64,000 nt of DNA, from contig CATNEN010000003.1 of NCBI GenBank assembly GCA_950097015.1, positions 15,608,501 to 15,672,500 of the forward strand, written 5' to 3'. The position numbers and the translations under genes are program-made. Positions 11,093 to 21,404 of this stretch are shown piece by piece. The DNA comes from Macrostomum hystrix (Eukaryota; Platyhelminthes; Macrostomidae). Each line of letters starts with the position of its first letter. The first letter of the stretch is position 1. The notes beneath the pieces were generated by a model that ran no database searches, was not told the origin of the DNA, and saw only the letters and a program-made list of their open reading frames with translations.

Positions 11093-11705
11093 CAGGGCGT
11101 AGCCAGGGGGTAGCAGGGCAATGCGCCCTCCAATCAGCTGACGAACCTATGTGGCGCTCCCTGGTAGTGGTGCCCCTTGGTTGTGGTGCCCCCTGGTAGT
11201 GATGCCCCTTGGTTGTGGTGCCCCTTGGTTGTGGTGCCCCTTGGTTGTGGTGCCCCTTGGCTGTGGTGCCCCTTGGTTGTGGTGCCCCTTGGTTGTGGTG
11301 CCCCTTGGTAGTGGTGACCCTTGGTTGTGGTGCCCCTTGATAGTGATGCCCCTTGGTTGTGGTGCCCCTTGGCTGTGGTGCCCCTTGGTAGTGGGGCCCC
11401 CTAGGCTGTGGTGCCCCTTGGTTGTGGTGCCCCTTGGTTGTGGTGCCCCTTGGTAGTGGTGCCCCTTGATTGTGGTGCCCCTTGGTTGTGGTGCCCCTTG
11501 CTAGTGGTGCCCCTTGCTAGTGGTGCCCCTAATTGCTACTGGTGCCCCTTGCTAGTGGTGACCCTTGCTAGTGGTGCCACTGGCTAGTGGTGCACCTTGC
11601 TTGTGGTGCCCCTTGGTAGTGGTGCCCCTTGGTAGTGGTGCCCCCTTGGTAGTGTCGCCTTAGAGTCGCTACCCCCCTCTAGAAAAAATCCTGGCTGCGC
11701 CACTG
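11093..11705. mobile_element. hAT-type MITE with internal 16-bp minisatellite
   Basis: Termini are CAGGGCGTAGCCAGGGG and, inverted, CAGTGGCGCAGCCAGGAT. The 8-bp target duplication is TGTTTTCA (11085-11092) and TGTTCTCA (11706-11713), one mismatch apart. The inside is about 30 units of a 16-bp repeat containing GGTGCCCCTTGG. The 101-codon open frame inside is repeat-encoded and not a gene. The same insertion sits in the other palindrome arm. Confidence 0.88.
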
Positions 11706-11934
11706 TGTTCTCATTTAGCAAACTTGTAGCATGAGTTGTAAATAAATTATTGGAGTAATAAAGTGATCAGTTACTGGTAATTTGGTTTTCAAAGCTGTTT
11801 TTCAAAATTGGTTGCCAGGGTTTCCGGTTAGCAGCATCGGCATTGAGCAGAGCAACTCTAAAAGCACCTATAGCTAGTAACAGGTGATAGACCCATCTAT
11901 GGACAAGACGGTCGATTAATAGAAGTACTTATTG

Positions 11935-12122
11935 TCACTTTTGCCACCTCAAAAAGTCATCCCGCCAAATGATCAGGTTACTGAATATCCTGTCCCTTAT
12001 CTCACCTGCTAAATGAAACACTGGCAATCCAATTAAGAGAAAAGTTGCAATCAGAAAGGCAATAAAAATAGGAAAAATGGTCACACCTAGCGGTGTCGAT
12101 GCTGAAACTTGGCTCTCACTCA
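11935..12122 (-). other. ATG-less ORF with one membrane segment, left copy
   Basis: About 60 codons immediately downstream of the giant gene. It begins at a GTG with an in-frame stop two codons upstream, so it has no ATG. It encodes a hydrophobic run of some 22 residues (Phe-Ile-Ala-Phe-Leu-Ile-Ala-Thr-Phe-Leu-Leu) and a charged C-terminus ending Arg-Trp-Gln-Lys. It could be a 3' exon giving the giant protein a membrane anchor, or a chance frame. The right-arm counterpart at 36483-36671 is preserved with few changes. Confidence 0.35.
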
Positions 12123-15100
12123 CACATTAGTTAAGTGTCCTGTGGTGTCACTTTTTTTCTGCAGCACAACCAGTACAATGTCATCTAATTCTTGGTCAGG
12201 ATTTTTCTTTTGTGCACCTGACTTCTGGTCATCGATGCAGTGCCATTCTTGGCTGAATTTTACATAGGCTACGTAGTGCCCTTCCTCCATTGATTCGCCC
12301 CTGTGGGACACGATGATGACTGGCTGGCCATAAGTTTGGTCTTCTTCAAGATTGACCTTGTTGAACAATTTTTCCATCTCTGCACCTCGCTCGAAGGCGA
12401 TAATGGTGAACTCGCCTTTAATAATTCCTTCTCGCTCATCGACTTTAGTCGACCAATCTCGAGATTTCTTTTCATTGGTACGGCGGTCAAACCATTGACC
12501 TTCCCCGAAGCTGGTGAGAACACCCTCGTTGAATTCCACAAGCTTGAGAAGCTCCTGGAGGAACTCGATGCAGTCGCACTGTTGCCCAACTGGAAAGAGG
12601 CTCGGCTGCCTCTGTCTCACGGCTGACAGCAGGCTGGAAACTGACTCCTGGCCTGACTGTTTCATTCTGTTCAAGAGAGGCAGCACTTCTGAGCCAAGTT
12701 GATCATCTTTGAGAAAGTCGTTTGGCTCTGCAGCCTTCTCTCGCATCCAGTAGAGCATCTGAGCGATGCAGTTTGCGTAGCCGACATTCTTGTGGTCCTT
12801 AGCCGACGTGTAAGCTCTGTCGTCATTGTTTCTCAGAATGCAGTAGTGAATTAGGGAGCCCGGAATGATTCGAAGGGTCTCTACGGAAGATTTCCTTATA
12901 CTGTCCGCTGTGGTCCTTAAACTGTCCGCTGTGGTCCATGGTCTGCGATAGGCAACCAGTAGGATGTCGAACTCTGAGCTTCTGGCTGGATCCTTGTCCG
13001 CAATCATCCGGGCCCCATCAATCCTGTGCCAGAGTCCGTCTTCGAGCAACACGCTGGTCACGTGACGTCCAGAGACTCGGCTCCGTGACTCGGCGATGAA
13101 TGCACTCCCCATAACCGGGTGGGAGCCCAGACTGACGGGCGCGAGGCACTTTTCTCCCGATGACTGCCGGTTCAGGCACACGATGGACACGGGCCCCCTC
13201 AGCTGCTGGCTGTCCACCTGAAGGCTCGCCAGGTTGATATCGGACCGTCTGGGCTTCTTCCTCGACTCGAGGAGCTCCCTCAAGTCGCACTCGATGATCA
13301 GGAATCTCTGAGCCAGTTCTGAAGGCATCTGCGAGATCAGATACAATGCGCACTCAACAGCTGTCAGCTCAGTGTCTAGCGGGATCTGGCCTTGGTCCTG
13401 CCTGCTGCGCAACACCTGCTGTACTTCGAGAGTCGATTCGAGCTTGGTCTTCGACTCATCCATGGCATCCAGCAGCTTGAGCAGCTTCTTTGACACCTCC
13501 GATTGTGCGAGGAATGAATCGGACTTTACTCTCATCCAGTAGAGCATCTGCACGATAGCGTTGACATAACCGGAGCATCCGAGATACTCAGCAAGAGGCG
13601 TCAGCCTTTTGGCGAGTTGATCGATTGTTTCCTTTGTTGCTTCAGTCGAACTGTGTTTAAAAACTTCGATAACAATATAGAATCCCTCGGCATTTGTGTA
13701 CGGATCTTCTTGTTTGACTTCACCATATAAAATGCGGTACCAGATGCCTGAATGCCGCACGAAGGTCGCGTACTGACCGTCCGTTGAGTTTCGACCCTTG
13801 TGGGACACGACGATTTCTGGTGAACCAAAATTATCGTTGTTGTTTTGTACACGGTCCCGATTTTTTCCATTACGATTACGTACTCTATCGCGGTAGAGAA
13901 CGCTAAACTCGCGTTTTTCAGTGCAGTTCTCATTACTGCATTCAGTAGTATTATTGCTACATTTGTTACATTTGTTTTCAACTATATTGACTGGTTTCAG
14001 TTGGAGAAAAGGCATACACTTACAATTATCTTGACTATGGTGTTCGAGGCACTTGTCGTGGAATGTGGTGACTGCTGGTTGCATTGACTTCTCTAAAATA
14101 AAGTTTAGAAAATCCAGCATTCCGTTAAGGTCCTTGTCGTGACACAATTGAGAGCCTCTTTCACAAGGCTCAGTTGCGTCTTTCAGGATTTTCATAAGAG
14201 AATCCAGCAGTTTTTTCATCGGATCAATCTCGGTTTGTTGTTGCTGACCTTTCTGAGCTGGTTTCTGACGGACACCTTGCTGAGCTGGTTGCTGCTGCTG
14301 ATTGTCACCTTGCTGAGCTGGTTTCTGGCTGTCACCTTGCTGAGCTGGTTGCTGCTGCTGATGGTCACCTTGCTGAGCTGGTTGCTGCTGCTGATGGTCA
14401 CCCTGCTGAGCTGGTTTCTGGCTGTCACCTTGCTCAGCTGATTTCTGGCTGTCACCTTGCTCAGCTGGTTGCTGCTGCTGATGGTCACCTTCCTGAGCTG
14501 GTTGCTGCTGCTGCTGCTGACGGTCACCTTGCTGAGCTGGTTGCTGTTGATTGTCACCTTGCTGAGCTGGTTGCTGCTGATGGTCACCTTGCTGAGCTGG
14601 TTGCTGCTGATGGTCACCTTGCTGAGCTGGTTGCTGCTGATGGTCACCTTGCTGAGCTGGTTGCTGCTGATGGTCACCTTGCTGAGCTGGTTGCTGCTGA
14701 TGGTCACCTTGCTGAGCTGGTTGCTGCTGATGGTCACCTTGCTGAGCTGGTTGCTGCTGATGGTCACCTTGCTGAGCTGGTTGCTGCTGATGGTCACCTT
14801 GCTGAGCTGGTTGCTGCTGATGGTCACCTTGCTGAGCTGGTTGCTGCTGCTGATGGTCACCTTGCTGAGCTGGTTGCTGCTGATTGTATTTTACGCCTTG
14901 ATGTGAATCCATGTGTTTTGTCGCATTATTATTTTTTTTCGAATTTATATTGTTCTGTAAATTTTTCAAGTCCTGAATCAGCGAGCTTGACTGTCCTGTT
15001 TCGTGTGTCTGAGCCTTCTGAAACACCACCAGATCGATCAGCAGCTTTGAGTCTGCTGCAGCCGTGAAGACTTGCTCAAAAGGGTCGGGTTCTTTGGCAG

Positions 15101-18100
15101 GTTTGATGCGGAACCAACTTCCGTTTAGTCTGGCGTGTACCTCATAGGTACTTGAGTTTGAACAGTGACCCAAAGTGAGAACTGGTTCTCCCAGCTGTGG
15201 ATCTGAGCACAGACTCACGCTAGACTGGTTTTCTGGTTGAGCACGGCTGAAGTAAAGAACAGATACTCCACTAGGGCCAGATCCGTGAGCAGTCACTGAG
15301 TGCACTGAGGTCTTGAGCTCACTAAGAACGGTGCGCACTGGTCGAATTGGGACTGTCAGCACCGGCAGCTGGTACACTGAGCAGGTGCAGGTGTGCACGC
15401 AGACGAATTCTGATAGTGGCTCTAAAGGCTGTTCCAACCATTCAGATTTACCATTTTCTTTAAGTATTGTTTCCAGAAACTCATTAAATCTTTTGTCTCT
15501 TTCATTTGGTTCACACCCATTATTTTTTTCTGAATTTTGCCAGTAGTGTGGCCATACCTTGGCAAGAAGTTCAACTGAGTCATGGAGGTGTGAGAGAAGT
15601 TTACTTTGCTGACCCTCAGAAGTTGGCTGTTCTTTTTTGTTATCGCAAACTAATAGTTCAATATATTCCCAATCTTTCCAATCCAACTTTACTTTGCCAT
15701 CATATGCCGTTTCAAATCGATCAATATACCCAAGCAAACTCCAACTTTGCGCCTGACAATTCAATGAACGAGAATGCCCTTTCTCTTTTTCAGGCAATCT
15801 TTCGCTGGGGCAATTATAGGCAATCCCGAATTCTTTACTTAGTGGACTCGTCTCATCGTCTTTGTCCAAAGCTCGAGTCCGTCTTGACAACAGGGCCAGC
15901 AAAGAAATTTTGAGCTGCTCGTCCCACCTTTGAGCTGGTTGCTGCTGACTGTCACCTTGCTGAGCTGGTTGCTGCTGACTGTCACCTTGCTGAGCTGGTT
16001 GCTGCTGACTGTCACCTTGCTGAGCTGGTTGCTGCTGATTATCACCTTGCTGAGCTGGTTGCTGCTGACTGTCACCTTGCTGAGCTGGTTGCTGCTGCTG
16101 ATGATCACCTTGCTGAGCTGGTTGCTGTTGATTGTCACCTTGTTGAGCTGGTTGCTGTTGATTGTCACCTTGCTGAGCTGGTTGCTGCTGAAGGTTGAGA
16201 AGACTGTTGAGAGTTTGCTCTATGTCGTGGCATCCAGAATCTTCAACGAAGCGAACCACAGTGAAGCTTGGATACTTCTGAACTTCACAGGAACGTTTTT
16301 GACAGCATTTTGAACCACCCTGCAGCTCATCACGCATATGCTTATCCTCAGTTAAATGCCTATCGAAGATGTGTTCTCTAAGCCAAGTTTTGTTGATGAT
16401 GTCAGGTCCGTTCGAAAAAAACTCGGATCTTAAAGACTTAATCGCAGGCTGCTGTTGGTGACCTTGCTGTTGGGTCCACTCCACTTCACAATTTCGTTCG
16501 CAGCAACAGCAGGAAAAATTTTGTAGTAGTGCGACAACTTCTAGGAACTTCTGATGCTGATTCTGATGCTGATTCTGATTCTGGCTCTGATTCTGATTCT
16601 GATGCTGATTCTGATTCTGATTCTGATGCTGATTCAAAATGGACTTTAAGAGTGCCAGTAAAGTCTTCAGACGGTTAGTAAATTGCACTTTATTGCCTGT
16701 CAAAAGTTTTAGAAGTTGCTGCTGAAAGTTTTCTGCATGACATTGCGTCGTTTGCTCTCCTGTCGTGTCTGAAGATTCTGCGCGGTGAGGTTCAGGCTCT
16801 TCAAGCTTGGCAAAAATGACGAGTTCTACCGAAGTTTGAAAATTATTGGTCCCTTCTATCACAAACTTCTTAGACTCATTGTAAAAAAGTCGCTGCCACT
16901 GATCTTCCACTTTCAGAATGACATCAATTAATTCTTTTCTACTCTCAGTTCGAGAAGTCACGGCCATCAGTGGCTCTCCGAGCTGCTCATCCTTGCACAG
17001 CTCAGTCAGAGTTCTGCTCGCCACTTGACTTGGAGTTCTCACGAAGCGAACGACGGAGACGGCTCCTGCACTGCCGACGTCAACTTTGCGCGCATTTTGG
17101 AAACTCGGCCCTAAACACTTCTTCTGCAGTTTCTGAAGCTCCTGGAACGTTGTCCGCACTGGACGGAGGTTCACCGTGAAGATCTGGTCGTCTAGATTCG
17201 CTGGCCGAGCCGAGGACTTGGTGGTTTCTAGACTGCTCGCTTGAGCAGCAACTGATGATGGCGGCTGACTATCCAGAAGCTGCTGCAGCAGTCGGTTCTG
17301 TCTGCCTCTCTCAACAGCCAAAGCAAACTGCCTGCTCTTGCTTTGCACATGCTGCAGCAGGGCAGTGACCGGTCCTTGAAGCATTTTCTGGTCTCCGCCA
17401 CTTGACCCCATCGACTGCATCGAGTCGAGCAGTTCGCAGAGCAGGCTGTCCAGACTCCCAGGCAGGCAGGTGGGCTCCATCAGCCTCATCCAGTGCAGCG
17501 CCTGCACAACCGAATTGACGCAGTCGACTCCGTCATGAGCTCTGTCTCCCACGTCCTGCTTGAGAGCGCAGAAGCGCCTGTCGTGCCAGAACGGTGACAG
17601 GTGGTGGGCGCACACGTAGAGCTTGACTCGAGCTCGGGAGCAGGCCATGAGAGCGTTTGCGTGCTGTGCCCAGCTCATGGCCAAGTCCAGCCCAGCTGTG
17701 GCCTCTTCGTAGCCTCCGTAGCGGCTCTCGCAGTCGCAATTGGCGCCTTCTGCGAAGCGCTTTTCGAAGTATTCGAAATTCTCTGTAAATCCCAGCTGAT
17801 TGGGATACTGGGAGAAATTGCCGTGCAGGTAAATCACTACCGGATATTCACAGCCGACGGCATCTCTGACACGAACAACCCTCAGAGCCCGTGATTCGAC
17901 AACCTGGCCTTCTGAAAACTTCTGAAATAAAATTTGAGGAATTTTAGCAACTTTCATCTCCTCTGAATTCGGGGTCTTCTCACCTAGCTGCTGAGCATTA
18001 TTTTTGTCTTTCTCTACTTGATACCCGTCTTTTCGAACTTCAATTCTCATGTCCTCAAACTTCAAACAGATGGGTTCTTTTAGTTCTTTTAAGCGTGAGT

Positions 18101-21100
18101 ACACCGAGTTGCTTGTAAGCAGCACAACATCATTCAAACTCAAGTATCTGAGAATTGATCTACTCAGATGGTGATTCAATTGGAGCAAGAGGTCAGTGAT
18201 GTTGTGAAACTTGATTTCCTGAACTTGATAGCCGGGATACTGATGAGCCACTTGCACTTTTAGCGTGCTGGGAGCTTGAATTCCCTGTTGCCAATAGTCG
18301 GCAATGTTTTGGGTGTTCCGTGCGATGTGAAATAGCTGATCTTCTTTGAGCACTGGCTGGTGCTGTGTGAGCCGCTGTTTAATGTAGGACAGATCAGGGC
18401 TGACATCCTCTATGGGAGCAGTGCGGTCCTTTAAAATGAGTTCGTCACCTTCCCATGAATACTGAATGCCATGGGGTCTGTGCTGAGCAGTCAGCCAAGT
18501 GAATGATCGCTTTTCGGCTCTGAACAGCACAAACTGAAGCAGCGCTTTCCTGATGCACTGATGTTCCCTGCTGCAGAAAACTGGAAAGTCGTCAAGGAGT
18601 AAAGCTTTTTTCGTGTACACTTTTTTAAGGAAGTCAAGAAGTGGTGGCACGAACTCATCTGTGAGCTGATCTTCCACATTGTAATCGATGCCACCAGAGT
18701 TTATGGTTCTCAATTTATTGTCATTTATAATTTCTAAAGTCATACGGAAAAGTTTCTTCGCTTCCTCCTTTAACTGATAATTTATGCCCTTAGAATCACT
18801 GTCAGTTATTAAGATATCAAGCGCCTCATTTACTCTTTTATCAATCGCATCTTCCATCTCTCGCTTATTTTTGGCATCGTTTTCTGCATTGGTCAGTTTT
18901 TCTTTATCAGACATAAATGCCTCACTTTGAAGCTTTGAGCAGAGCTCCAATTCTCTTAGAAACAGGCTCCAATTCATGCAAGTAATCCTTGCTCTCGCAG
19001 TCTTCATGAATTCTTTGTAATTTTTGTCATTGTTCTTTGAAAGCAAGAGGCAGCATGACCGAGTATGGTCGTCTGTAATTGTCTTCCTCAGCTCATCGAA
19101 ATTAGCAATTCCTTTTTTTCTTATTTTCTCATTTTTTCGTACCTCATTGAGACGATGGCATTCTCCAAACAGGAGCACTGGGCGAGTTGAGTTTTCCAAC
19201 TCTTTAACAAGGCCATTGAATTTATCAGTTTCTAGTTCATCGACGACTTTAGGGATCAGCAATTTGTTCCAGAATTCGTCAAAGTCGTTGAGAACATCCT
19301 CAGATGCCACCAGCAGGCATTCTTTGCCGTCCAGAGCTCTCTCAATGGCAGTCTGGAACAGCACTGTGGTCTTTCCTGTGCCTGGATATCCGCTGATCAG
19401 CAGGCACTGCTCAGAATTGCTCAGGACTTCCTTCTGTTCCTGCGAGAAGAACACGTGGCCTTCGATGTTTTGGGTGTTCCGTGCGATGTGAAATAGCTGA
19501 ACTTCTTTGAGCACTGGCTGGTGCTGTGTGAGCCGCTGTTTAATGTAGGACAGATCAGGGCTGACATCCTCTATGGGAGCAGTGCGGTCCTTTAAAATGA
19601 GTTCGTCACCTTCCCATGGATACTGAATGCCATGGGGTCTGTGCTGAGCAGTCAGCCAAGTGAATGATCGCTTTTCGGCTCTGAACAGCACAAACTGAAG
19701 CAGCGCTTCCCTGATGCACTGATGTTCCCTGCTGCAGAAAACTGGAAAGTCGTCAAGGAGTAAAGCTTTTTTCGTGTACACTTTTTTAAGGAAGTTAAGA
19801 AGTGGTCGCACGAACTCATCTGTGAGCTGATCTACCACATTGTATGCGAAGTCACCAGAGTTTATGGTTCTCAATTCATTGCCCCTTTCTATAATTTTTG
19901 AAATCCTTTGGCCAAGTTCCTCAGTCGCTGTTCGCGCCGTTCTTACTCTTTCGTGAGATGTTTCATCGTTAGTACAAACTCGATATTTTTGATAGTCAGT
20001 GGCTTCCTTCAATTCTATTAGAAACGTGCTCCAATTCATGCAAGTAATCCTTGCTCTCGCAGTCTCCATGAATTTTTTGTCATTTTTCTTTGAAAGCAAG
20101 AGGCAGCGTGACCGAGTATGGTCGTCTGTAATTGTCTTCCTCAGCTCATCGAAATTATCAATTTCTTCACTTTCAATTTTCTCATTTTTTCGTACCTCAT
20201 TGAGACGATGGCATTCTCCAAACAGGAGCACTGGGCGAGTTGAGTTTTCCAACTCTTTAACAATACTATCGAATTTATCAATTTCTAATTCATCGACGAC
20301 TATAGGGATCAGCAAAGTGTTCCAGAATGCGTCAAAGTCGTTGAGAACATCCTCAGATGCCACCAGCAGGCATTCTTTGCCGCCCAGAGCTCTCTCAATG
20401 GCAGTCTGGAACAGCACTGTGGTCTTTCCTGTGCCTGGATATCCGCTGATCAGCAGGCACTGCTCAGAACTGCTCAGGACTTTCTTCTGTTCCTGCGAGA
20501 AGAACACGTGGCCCTTGAAGTCTTTCAGGCTTTTCTTATCTCTGAGTCCCAAAATCTTCTTTGTCCACAGCTCCTGCCTCCAGAGCAGGTCGTTGAGGAA
20601 CTCGATGTGCTTGGCGTTTGAGTAGTGGTGCTCAGGACGGGAAAACACCAGCAGCTTGACCAGATCGATAAATTTTTGCCCAGAAGGACTCAAAAGGCCA
20701 GGTTTAGCATCGTTGGAGAGCTGAAAGAAGTTATTCAAGTGGCTGGTTCCTTCTTCTGAACCTTTAAACTGTCCGTCTTCTGGTATTGGGACAAACCTAA
20801 GCTGAAACTCATCTTCATTGTTTGACTTATTGTATTTAGCCATGATTTTGTGAAACTTCAAGTTTTCTCGTTCGCCTTCTGTGATATTCAAGTGATTGAA
20901 TATTTTTTTATCTATCCAATCAAAAGTTGCCTTGAATTGTTCAGAAGCATCTGCCTTTGAATTTCCCGCCTTGCACTCAATCAGCAGGATTCCTTCGCTG
21001 TACAGGCACACAAAGTCGCAGTTTTTCCCTTCTGGTCTCAATGTTTCATCCATTTGGGATGTTGTTGTTGTCTTTGTTGTTTTATCCCTATGGGAATAAA

Positions 21101-21404
21101 CCTGGGCATCAACTTTGTGCAATGCGATTCCAAACGATTCGATTGACTGCAGGTGCTTAAACACCTCCAGCTCCAAACGGTCCCCGAGCCGTTGATCATT
21201 TTCATCCTTACTAGCAGAGTCTTCTCCGTAAGCTTTGTACTCAGGAATGAATGTGGGTGGCACCATCAGCATGCAAGGCTTCGGCTCCTGACTGTCTGCT
21301 TGCTGCCGCTGCGAAGCCTTTTGACTCCACCGCTTCCTGCACTGCTCAATGTGTTCTTCGACCTCCTCCTTGCCGGCATCGCTGCCTCCGCTGTTCTCGG
21401 CCAT
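12120..21404 (-). CDS. Giant NERD-like nuclease, SF1 helicase and USP-like protein (left copy)
   Basis: A single uninterrupted frame of 3,094 aa. Residues about 75-165 look like a PD-(D/E)XK/NERD-like nuclease, with Asp130 and Glu143-x-Lys145. The helicase core has two P-loops of sequence Gly-Tyr-Pro-Gly-Thr-Gly-Lys (Lys327 and Lys678) because lobe 1 is tandemly duplicated. Only the second module continues into the Arg-Asn-Thr, Glu-Tyr-Pro-Val-Val and Ser-Arg-Ala-Arg motifs. Five USP-like lobes follow, split by Gln/Pro-rich repeats. The USP Cys-box position is Asp1294, Gly2612 and Gly2875 in the three recognisable boxes. The last lobe keeps Gly-His-Tyr (His3043). The frame survives many indels relative to the right copy. 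The C-terminus differs because of a 7-A run (6 in the partner). Function is not known; nucleic-acid processing with ubiquitin binding is an inference. Confidence 0.85.
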   Translation of the reverse strand: MAENSGGSDAGKEEVEEHIEQCRKRWSQKASQRQQADSQEPKPCMLMVPPTFIPEYKAYGEDSASKDENDQRLGDRLELEVFKHLQSIESFGIALHKVDAQVYSHRDKTTKTTTTSQMDETLRPEGKNCDFVCLYSEGILLIECKAGNSKADASEQFKATFDWIDKKIFNHLNITEGERENLKFHKIMAKYNKSNNEDEFQLRFVPIPEDGQFKGSEEGTSHLNNFFQLSNDAKPGLLSPSGQKFIDLVKLLVFSRPEHHYSNAKHIEFLNDLLWRQELWTKKILGLRDKKSLKDFKGHVFFSQEQKKVLSSSEQCLLISGYPGTGKTTVLFQTAIERALGGKECLLVASEDVLNDFDAFWNTLLIPIVVDELEIDKFDSIVKELENSTRPVLLFGECHRLNEVRKNEKIESEEIDNFDELRKTITDDHTRSRCLLLSKKNDKKFMETARARITCMNWSTFLIELKEATDYQKYRVCTNDETSHERVRTARTATEELGQRISKIIERGNELRTINSGDFAYNVVDQLTDEFVRPLLNFLKKVYTKKALLLDDFPVFCSREHQCIREALLQFVLFRAEKRSFTWLTAQHRPHGIQYPWEGDELILKDRTAPIEDVSPDLSYIKQRLTQHQPVLKEVQLFHIARNTQNIEGHVFFSQEQKEVLSNSEQCLLISGYPGTGKTTVLFQTAIERALDGKECLLVASEDVLNDFDEFWNKLLIPKVVDELETDKFNGLVKELENSTRPVLLFGECHRLNEVRKNEKIRKKGIANFDELRKTITDDHTRSCCLLLSKNNDKNYKEFMKTARARITCMNWSLFLRELELCSKLQSEAFMSDKEKLTNAENDAKNKREMEDAIDKRVNEALDILITDSDSKGINYQLKEEAKKLFRMTLEIINDNKLRTINSGGIDYNVEDQLTDEFVPPLLDFLKKVYTKKALLLDDFPVFCSREHQCIRKALLQFVLFRAEKRSFTWLTAQHRPHGIQYSWEGDELILKDRTAPIEDVSPDLSYIKQRLTQHQPVLKEDQLFHIARNTQNIADYWQQGIQAPSTLKVQVAHQYPGYQVQEIKFHNITDLLLQLNHHLSRSILRYLSLNDVVLLTSNSVYSRLKELKEPICLKFEDMRIEVRKDGYQVEKDKNNAQQLGEKTPNSEEMKVAKIPQILFQKFSEGQVVESRALRVVRVRDAVGCEYPVVIYLHGNFSQYPNQLGFTENFEYFEKRFAEGANCDCESRYGGYEEATAGLDLAMSWAQHANALMACSRARVKLYVCAHHLSPFWHDRRFCALKQDVGDRAHDGVDCVNSVVQALHWMRLMEPTCLPGSLDSLLCELLDSMQSMGSSGGDQKMLQGPVTALLQHVQSKSRQFALAVERGRQNRLLQQLLDSQPPSSVAAQASSLETTKSSARPANLDDQIFTVNLRPVRTTFQELQKLQKKCLGPSFQNARKVDVGSAGAVSVVRFVRTPSQVASRTLTELCKDEQLGEPLMAVTSRTESRKELIDVILKVEDQWQRLFYNESKKFVIEGTNNFQTSVELVIFAKLEEPEPHRAESSDTTGEQTTQCHAENFQQQLLKLLTGNKVQFTNRLKTLLALLKSILNQHQNQNQNQHQNQNQSQNQNQHQNQHQKFLEVVALLQNFSCCCCERNCEVEWTQQQGHQQQPAIKSLRSEFFSNGPDIINKTWLREHIFDRHLTEDKHMRDELQGGSKCCQKRSCEVQKYPSFTVVRFVEDSGCHDIEQTLNSLLNLQQQPAQQGDNQQQPAQQGDNQQQPAQQGDHQQQQPAQQGDSQQQPAQQGDNQQQPAQQGDSQQQPAQQGDSQQQPAQQGDSQQQPAQRWDEQLKISLLALLSRRTRALDKDDETSPLSKEFGIAYNCPSERLPEKEKGHSRSLNCQAQSWSLLGYIDRFETAYDGKVKLDWKDWEYIELLVCDNKKEQPTSEGQQSKLLSHLHDSVELLAKVWPHYWQNSEKNNGCEPNERDKRFNEFLETILKENGKSEWLEQPLEPLSEFVCVHTCTCSVYQLPVLTVPIRPVRTVLSELKTSVHSVTAHGSGPSGVSVLYFSRAQPENQSSVSLCSDPQLGEPVLTLGHCSNSSTYEVHARLNGSWFRIKPAKEPDPFEQVFTAAADSKLLIDLVVFQKAQTHETGQSSSLIQDLKNLQNNINSKKNNNATKHMDSHQGVKYNQQQPAQQGDHQQQQPAQQGDHQQQPAQQGDHQQQPAQQGDHQQQPAQQGDHQQQPAQQGDHQQQPAQQGDHQQQPAQQGDHQQQPAQQGDHQQQPAQQGDHQQQPAQQGDNQQQPAQQGDRQQQQQQPAQEGDHQQQQPAEQGDSQKSAEQGDSQKPAQQGDHQQQQPAQQGDHQQQQPAQQGDSQKPAQQGDNQQQQPAQQGVRQKPAQKGQQQQTEIDPMKKLLDSLMKILKDATEPCERGSQLCHDKDLNGMLDFLNFILEKSMQPAVTTFHDKCLEHHSQDNCKCMPFLQLKPVNIVENKCNKCSNNTTECSNENCTEKREFSVLYRDRVRNRNGKNRDRVQNNNDNFGSPEIVVSHKGRNSTDGQYATFVRHSGIWYRILYGEVKQEDPYTNAEGFYIVIEVFKHSSTEATKETIDQLAKRLTPLAEYLGCSGYVNAIVQMLYWMRVKSDSFLAQSEVSKKLLKLLDAMDESKTKLESTLEVQQVLRSRQDQGQIPLDTELTAVECALYLISQMPSELAQRFLIIECDLRELLESRKKPRRSDINLASLQVDSQQLRGPVSIVCLNRQSSGEKCLAPVSLGSHPVMGSAFIAESRSRVSGRHVTSVLLEDGLWHRIDGARMIADKDPARSSEFDILLVAYRRPWTTADSLRTTADSIRKSSVETLRIIPGSLIHYCILRNNDDRAYTSAKDHKNVGYANCIAQMLYWMREKAAEPNDFLKDDQLGSEVLPLLNRMKQSGQESVSSLLSAVRQRQPSLFPVGQQCDCIEFLQELLKLVEFNEGVLTSFGEGQWFDRRTNEKKSRDWSTKVDEREGIIKGEFTIIAFERGAEMEKLFNKVNLEEDQTYGQPVIIVSHRGESMEEGHYVAYVKFSQEWHCIDDQKSGAQKKNPDQELDDIVLVVLQKKSDTTGHLTNV
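14240..14885 (-). repeat. Second Gln/Pro-rich coding array, left copy
   Basis: Roughly 20 units of about 27-36 bp encoding Gln-Gln-Gln-Pro-Ala-Gln-Gln-Gly-Asp with His, Asn or Ser next. It lies between USP-like lobes 2 and 3. The right-arm gene has almost nothing at this position, so the array expanded here or was lost there. Confidence 0.95.
15930..16195 (-). repeat. First Gln/Pro-rich coding array, left copy
   Basis: Nine units of about 30 bp with the same decapeptide theme, between USP-like lobes 1 and 2. The right copy has about sixteen units here (32889-33355). Confidence 0.95.
18303..20512 (-). repeat. Tandem duplication of helicase lobe 1 inside the left gene
   Basis: Segments of about 1.1 kb at 18303-19456 and 19458-20512 are homologous, each running from Gly-His-Val-Phe-Phe-Ser-Gln through the P-loop to Ala-Arg-Asn-Thr-Gln-Asn-Ile. 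The fusion point joins Arg-Asn-Thr-Gln-Asn-Ile directly to Glu-Gly-His-Val-Phe-Phe near 19457. The right copy has a single module. Confidence 0.92.

Noticed and set aside
14216-14906. ORFs on both strands over the Gln-rich region
   Set aside because: Shadows of the giant gene's in-frame repeat array.
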